Source: Acidobacteriota bacterium (lineage in GTDB: Bacteria; Acidobacteriota; Terriglobia; Terriglobales; Acidobacteriaceae). From it: a stretch of 42,718 nt of DNA. Numbering within the stretch: position 1 is the stretch's first letter; each line of letters begins with the position of its first letter. Location: contig JARLGI010000102.1 in NCBI GenBank assembly GCA_031296115.1, positions 1 to 42,718 on the forward strand, in the 5' to 3' direction. Of this stretch, positions 41,514-42,718 are shown piece after piece. The notes beneath the pieces were generated by a model. That model saw only the letters and a list, made by a program, of their open reading frames with translations. It had not been told where the DNA came from and did no database searches. Made by a program: the position numbers and the translations under genes.

Positions 41514-42718
41514 ATGAGAAAGCTGTGGGCCATTGTGTTCACATTGCTTCTTGGCACCGGCCCGGCATTCGCCCAGGCCGGCCCATCCCGAAGTCGTGGC
41601 AAGAAGCCACTGGATACCCTGACCATCCATGTGCGAATGCAGGCTGTCATTCTCTCTGATGACGACGGCTCAAACCCCGGCGGTATTCTGAGCGTCGATC
41701 AGTTAAAGCAGTGGGTCCACCAGGCAAACGAGACTTACCGTGCCTCGGACGCTAAATTGCTGCTTGACTTCGATGCGGAAAAAGACCTTGTGCATCTGAA
41801 GGATTCCTGTCTCAATCGCTTGAATCACAATCAGAATAAGCATGCCTCCGCAGTGGCCGCGCAGTATCCAGGGAAGATGGTGGTCTTCTTCCGGGCCTAT
41901 GCCCAAAAGGAGGGCTCTGAGTGCATGGGCAACAGCGGAGTTACCGGCAACGGATATACCGCCTACAATCCTTATGTTCCTATCGGCAGCGCTACCTGCC
42001 GAGACCGCTCCCGCAAGGGCTGCAGCGCAAGTTACGTCGTTATGCCGTCTGTGTACTGCGCCACGGGCGTAGGGATCGACTTCGCGGACAGCAGGAATCC
42101 CGGCCCCAGCGTTCCTTCCACGGGCAAGGACGCCTCTGGCTGTCCCATCTTCGTCCAGCGCAAAACAAGCTTGATTTTCATCCAAAACTTCAATGAGCTG
42201 GTCCATGAAGTTGGGCATTACTTTGGGTTGCCGCACACTTTCCCGGGTCCCAGTGACGCCTTAACCAAGCCTGGAGATCTGCAGAGCTGGTACGATGGAA
42301 CCCCTCGTTCCGGCACCACCCGTTCGATCAGGGTATTCGACGGCGACTCGCCCGCGGGTCCCCGGGATAACGGCGGTTACACCGGTTGGACGTTTACCGT
42401 CACCGATACTGCGCCGGACGCTGGCGCCCAGATTTTCGTTTCTAACGGTGTCAACATGTGCAATACGCCTACTGGCAAGATGAGCAGTGATGGCAGCGGG
42501 GCCAAAGTTATCTTCAATGGGGCCAGCTTTACGTTACACGGAAAAGACGAGCACAAGAAGCCCCTCTCCCTCACCTTCACGCCCGATAAGGGCAACGTGA
42601 TGAGCTACTTCATGTGCAAGAACCCAATGACCTTCTCTCCGAGCCAGGTCAAGACCATGCGGCACAACCTCCTCACCGATCCCCAACGCAGGTATCTGCT
42701 TTGCGCCGATTCGAACGA
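41514..42718 (+). CDS. Secreted metzincin-type metalloprotease, C-terminus beyond window
   Basis: The frame runs from the ATG at 41514 (GAGGAG 7 bases upstream) to the window edge: 401 codons without a stop. It starts with a signal peptide (MRKLWAIVFTLLLGTGPAFA). The zinc site is HEVGHYFGLPH at H231-H241 (ligands H231, H235, H241; E232 base), the metzincin HExxHxxGxxH pattern. A Met-turn candidate is M363 in NVMSYF. This resembles pappalysin-like (M43) proteases. Many Cys residues between 115 and 200 suggest disulfides. Antisense frames here are shadows. The substrate is unknown. Confidence 0.85.
   Translation, partial: MRKLWAIVFTLLLGTGPAFAQAGPSRSRGKKPLDTLTIHVRMQAVILSDDDGSNPGGILSVDQLKQWVHQANETYRASDAKLLLDFDAEKDLVHLKDSCLNRLNHNQNKHASAVAAQYPGKMVVFFRAYAQKEGSECMGNSGVTGNGYTAYNPYVPIGSATCRDRSRKGCSASYVVMPSVYCATGVGIDFADSRNPGPSVPSTGKDASGCPIFVQRKTSLIFIQNFNELVHEVGHYFGLPHTFPGPSDALTKPGDLQSWYDGTPRSGTTRSIRVFDGDSPAGPRDNGGYTGWTFTVTDTAPDAGAQIFVSNGVNMCNTPTGKMSSDGSGAKVIFNGASFTLHGKDEHKKPLSLTFTPDKGNVMSYFMCKNPMTFSPSQVKTMRHNLLTDPQRRYLLCADSN

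Overview
The window looks like a piece of a soil Acidobacteriota genome, probably of the Koribacter/Terriglobia type. This is an inference from gene content: high G+C, a Pkn-type kinase with extra periplasmic-type domains, a TIGR03118/PEP-CTERM protein, a Gln-rich secreted protein with a YNGYRI-type tail, and an amicyanin-like cupredoxin next to a porin. No rRNA or intact tRNA is present to settle it.

Left end (1-2464): a partial secreted Gln-rich protein, mscL with a zinc-ribbon tail, and a small membrane protein, all on the minus strand. Upstream of the next operon lies a perfect CRP-type inverted repeat (TGTGA-N6-TCACA).

Centre (2465-23474): seven plus-strand genes with gaps of -1 to 66 bases, read here as one operon. 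Four form a fatty-acyl oxidation electron chain: a membrane FeS ETF:quinone oxidoreductase of the FadF/EtfD type, EtfB, EtfA, and a long-chain-type acyl-CoA dehydrogenase. Then come a 2953-residue PUFA-synthase-like megasynthase (KS-AT-KS-4xACP-KR-DH), an 1876-residue single-chain acetyl-CoA carboxylase of eukaryotic layout (BC-BCCP-central-CT), and an Sfp-type phosphopantetheinyl transferase. Together they could make their own malonyl-CoA, arm their own carriers, build an acyl chain, and exchange electrons with the quinone pool through the dehydrogenase and ETF. No enoyl reductase domain is present. All four carrier domains have Thr where the phosphopantetheine-bearing Ser is expected. This operon is the best candidate for an undescribed system. 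Its end is marked by a terminator and a decayed tRNA-Ser(GCU)-like sequence.

Right of it (23640-32399): an M3 oligopeptidase with signal peptide, a membrane-anchored protein of unknown function, a DUF1801 protein, a secreted NHL-type propeller, a dihaem c-type cytochrome with a small membrane protein, and a broken TIGR03118/PEP-CTERM gene carrying two frameshifts and two in-frame amber codons.

Regulatory block (32400-37435): an OmpR/PhoB-type response regulator, its histidine kinase (apparently starting at AUC), a porin, and a cupredoxin form a second operon. Three or four direct repeats of TTGTCA-like hexamers at 11-base spacing, much like a Pho box, occur upstream of this operon and of the propeller, cytochrome and TIGR03118 genes, so these may form one regulon. 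A perfect 18-base GntR-type palindrome lies just before the regulator.

Right end (37971-42718): a large Ser/Thr kinase fused to an FGE-like domain and an alpha/beta hydrolase, then a secreted metzincin-type protease cut by the window edge.
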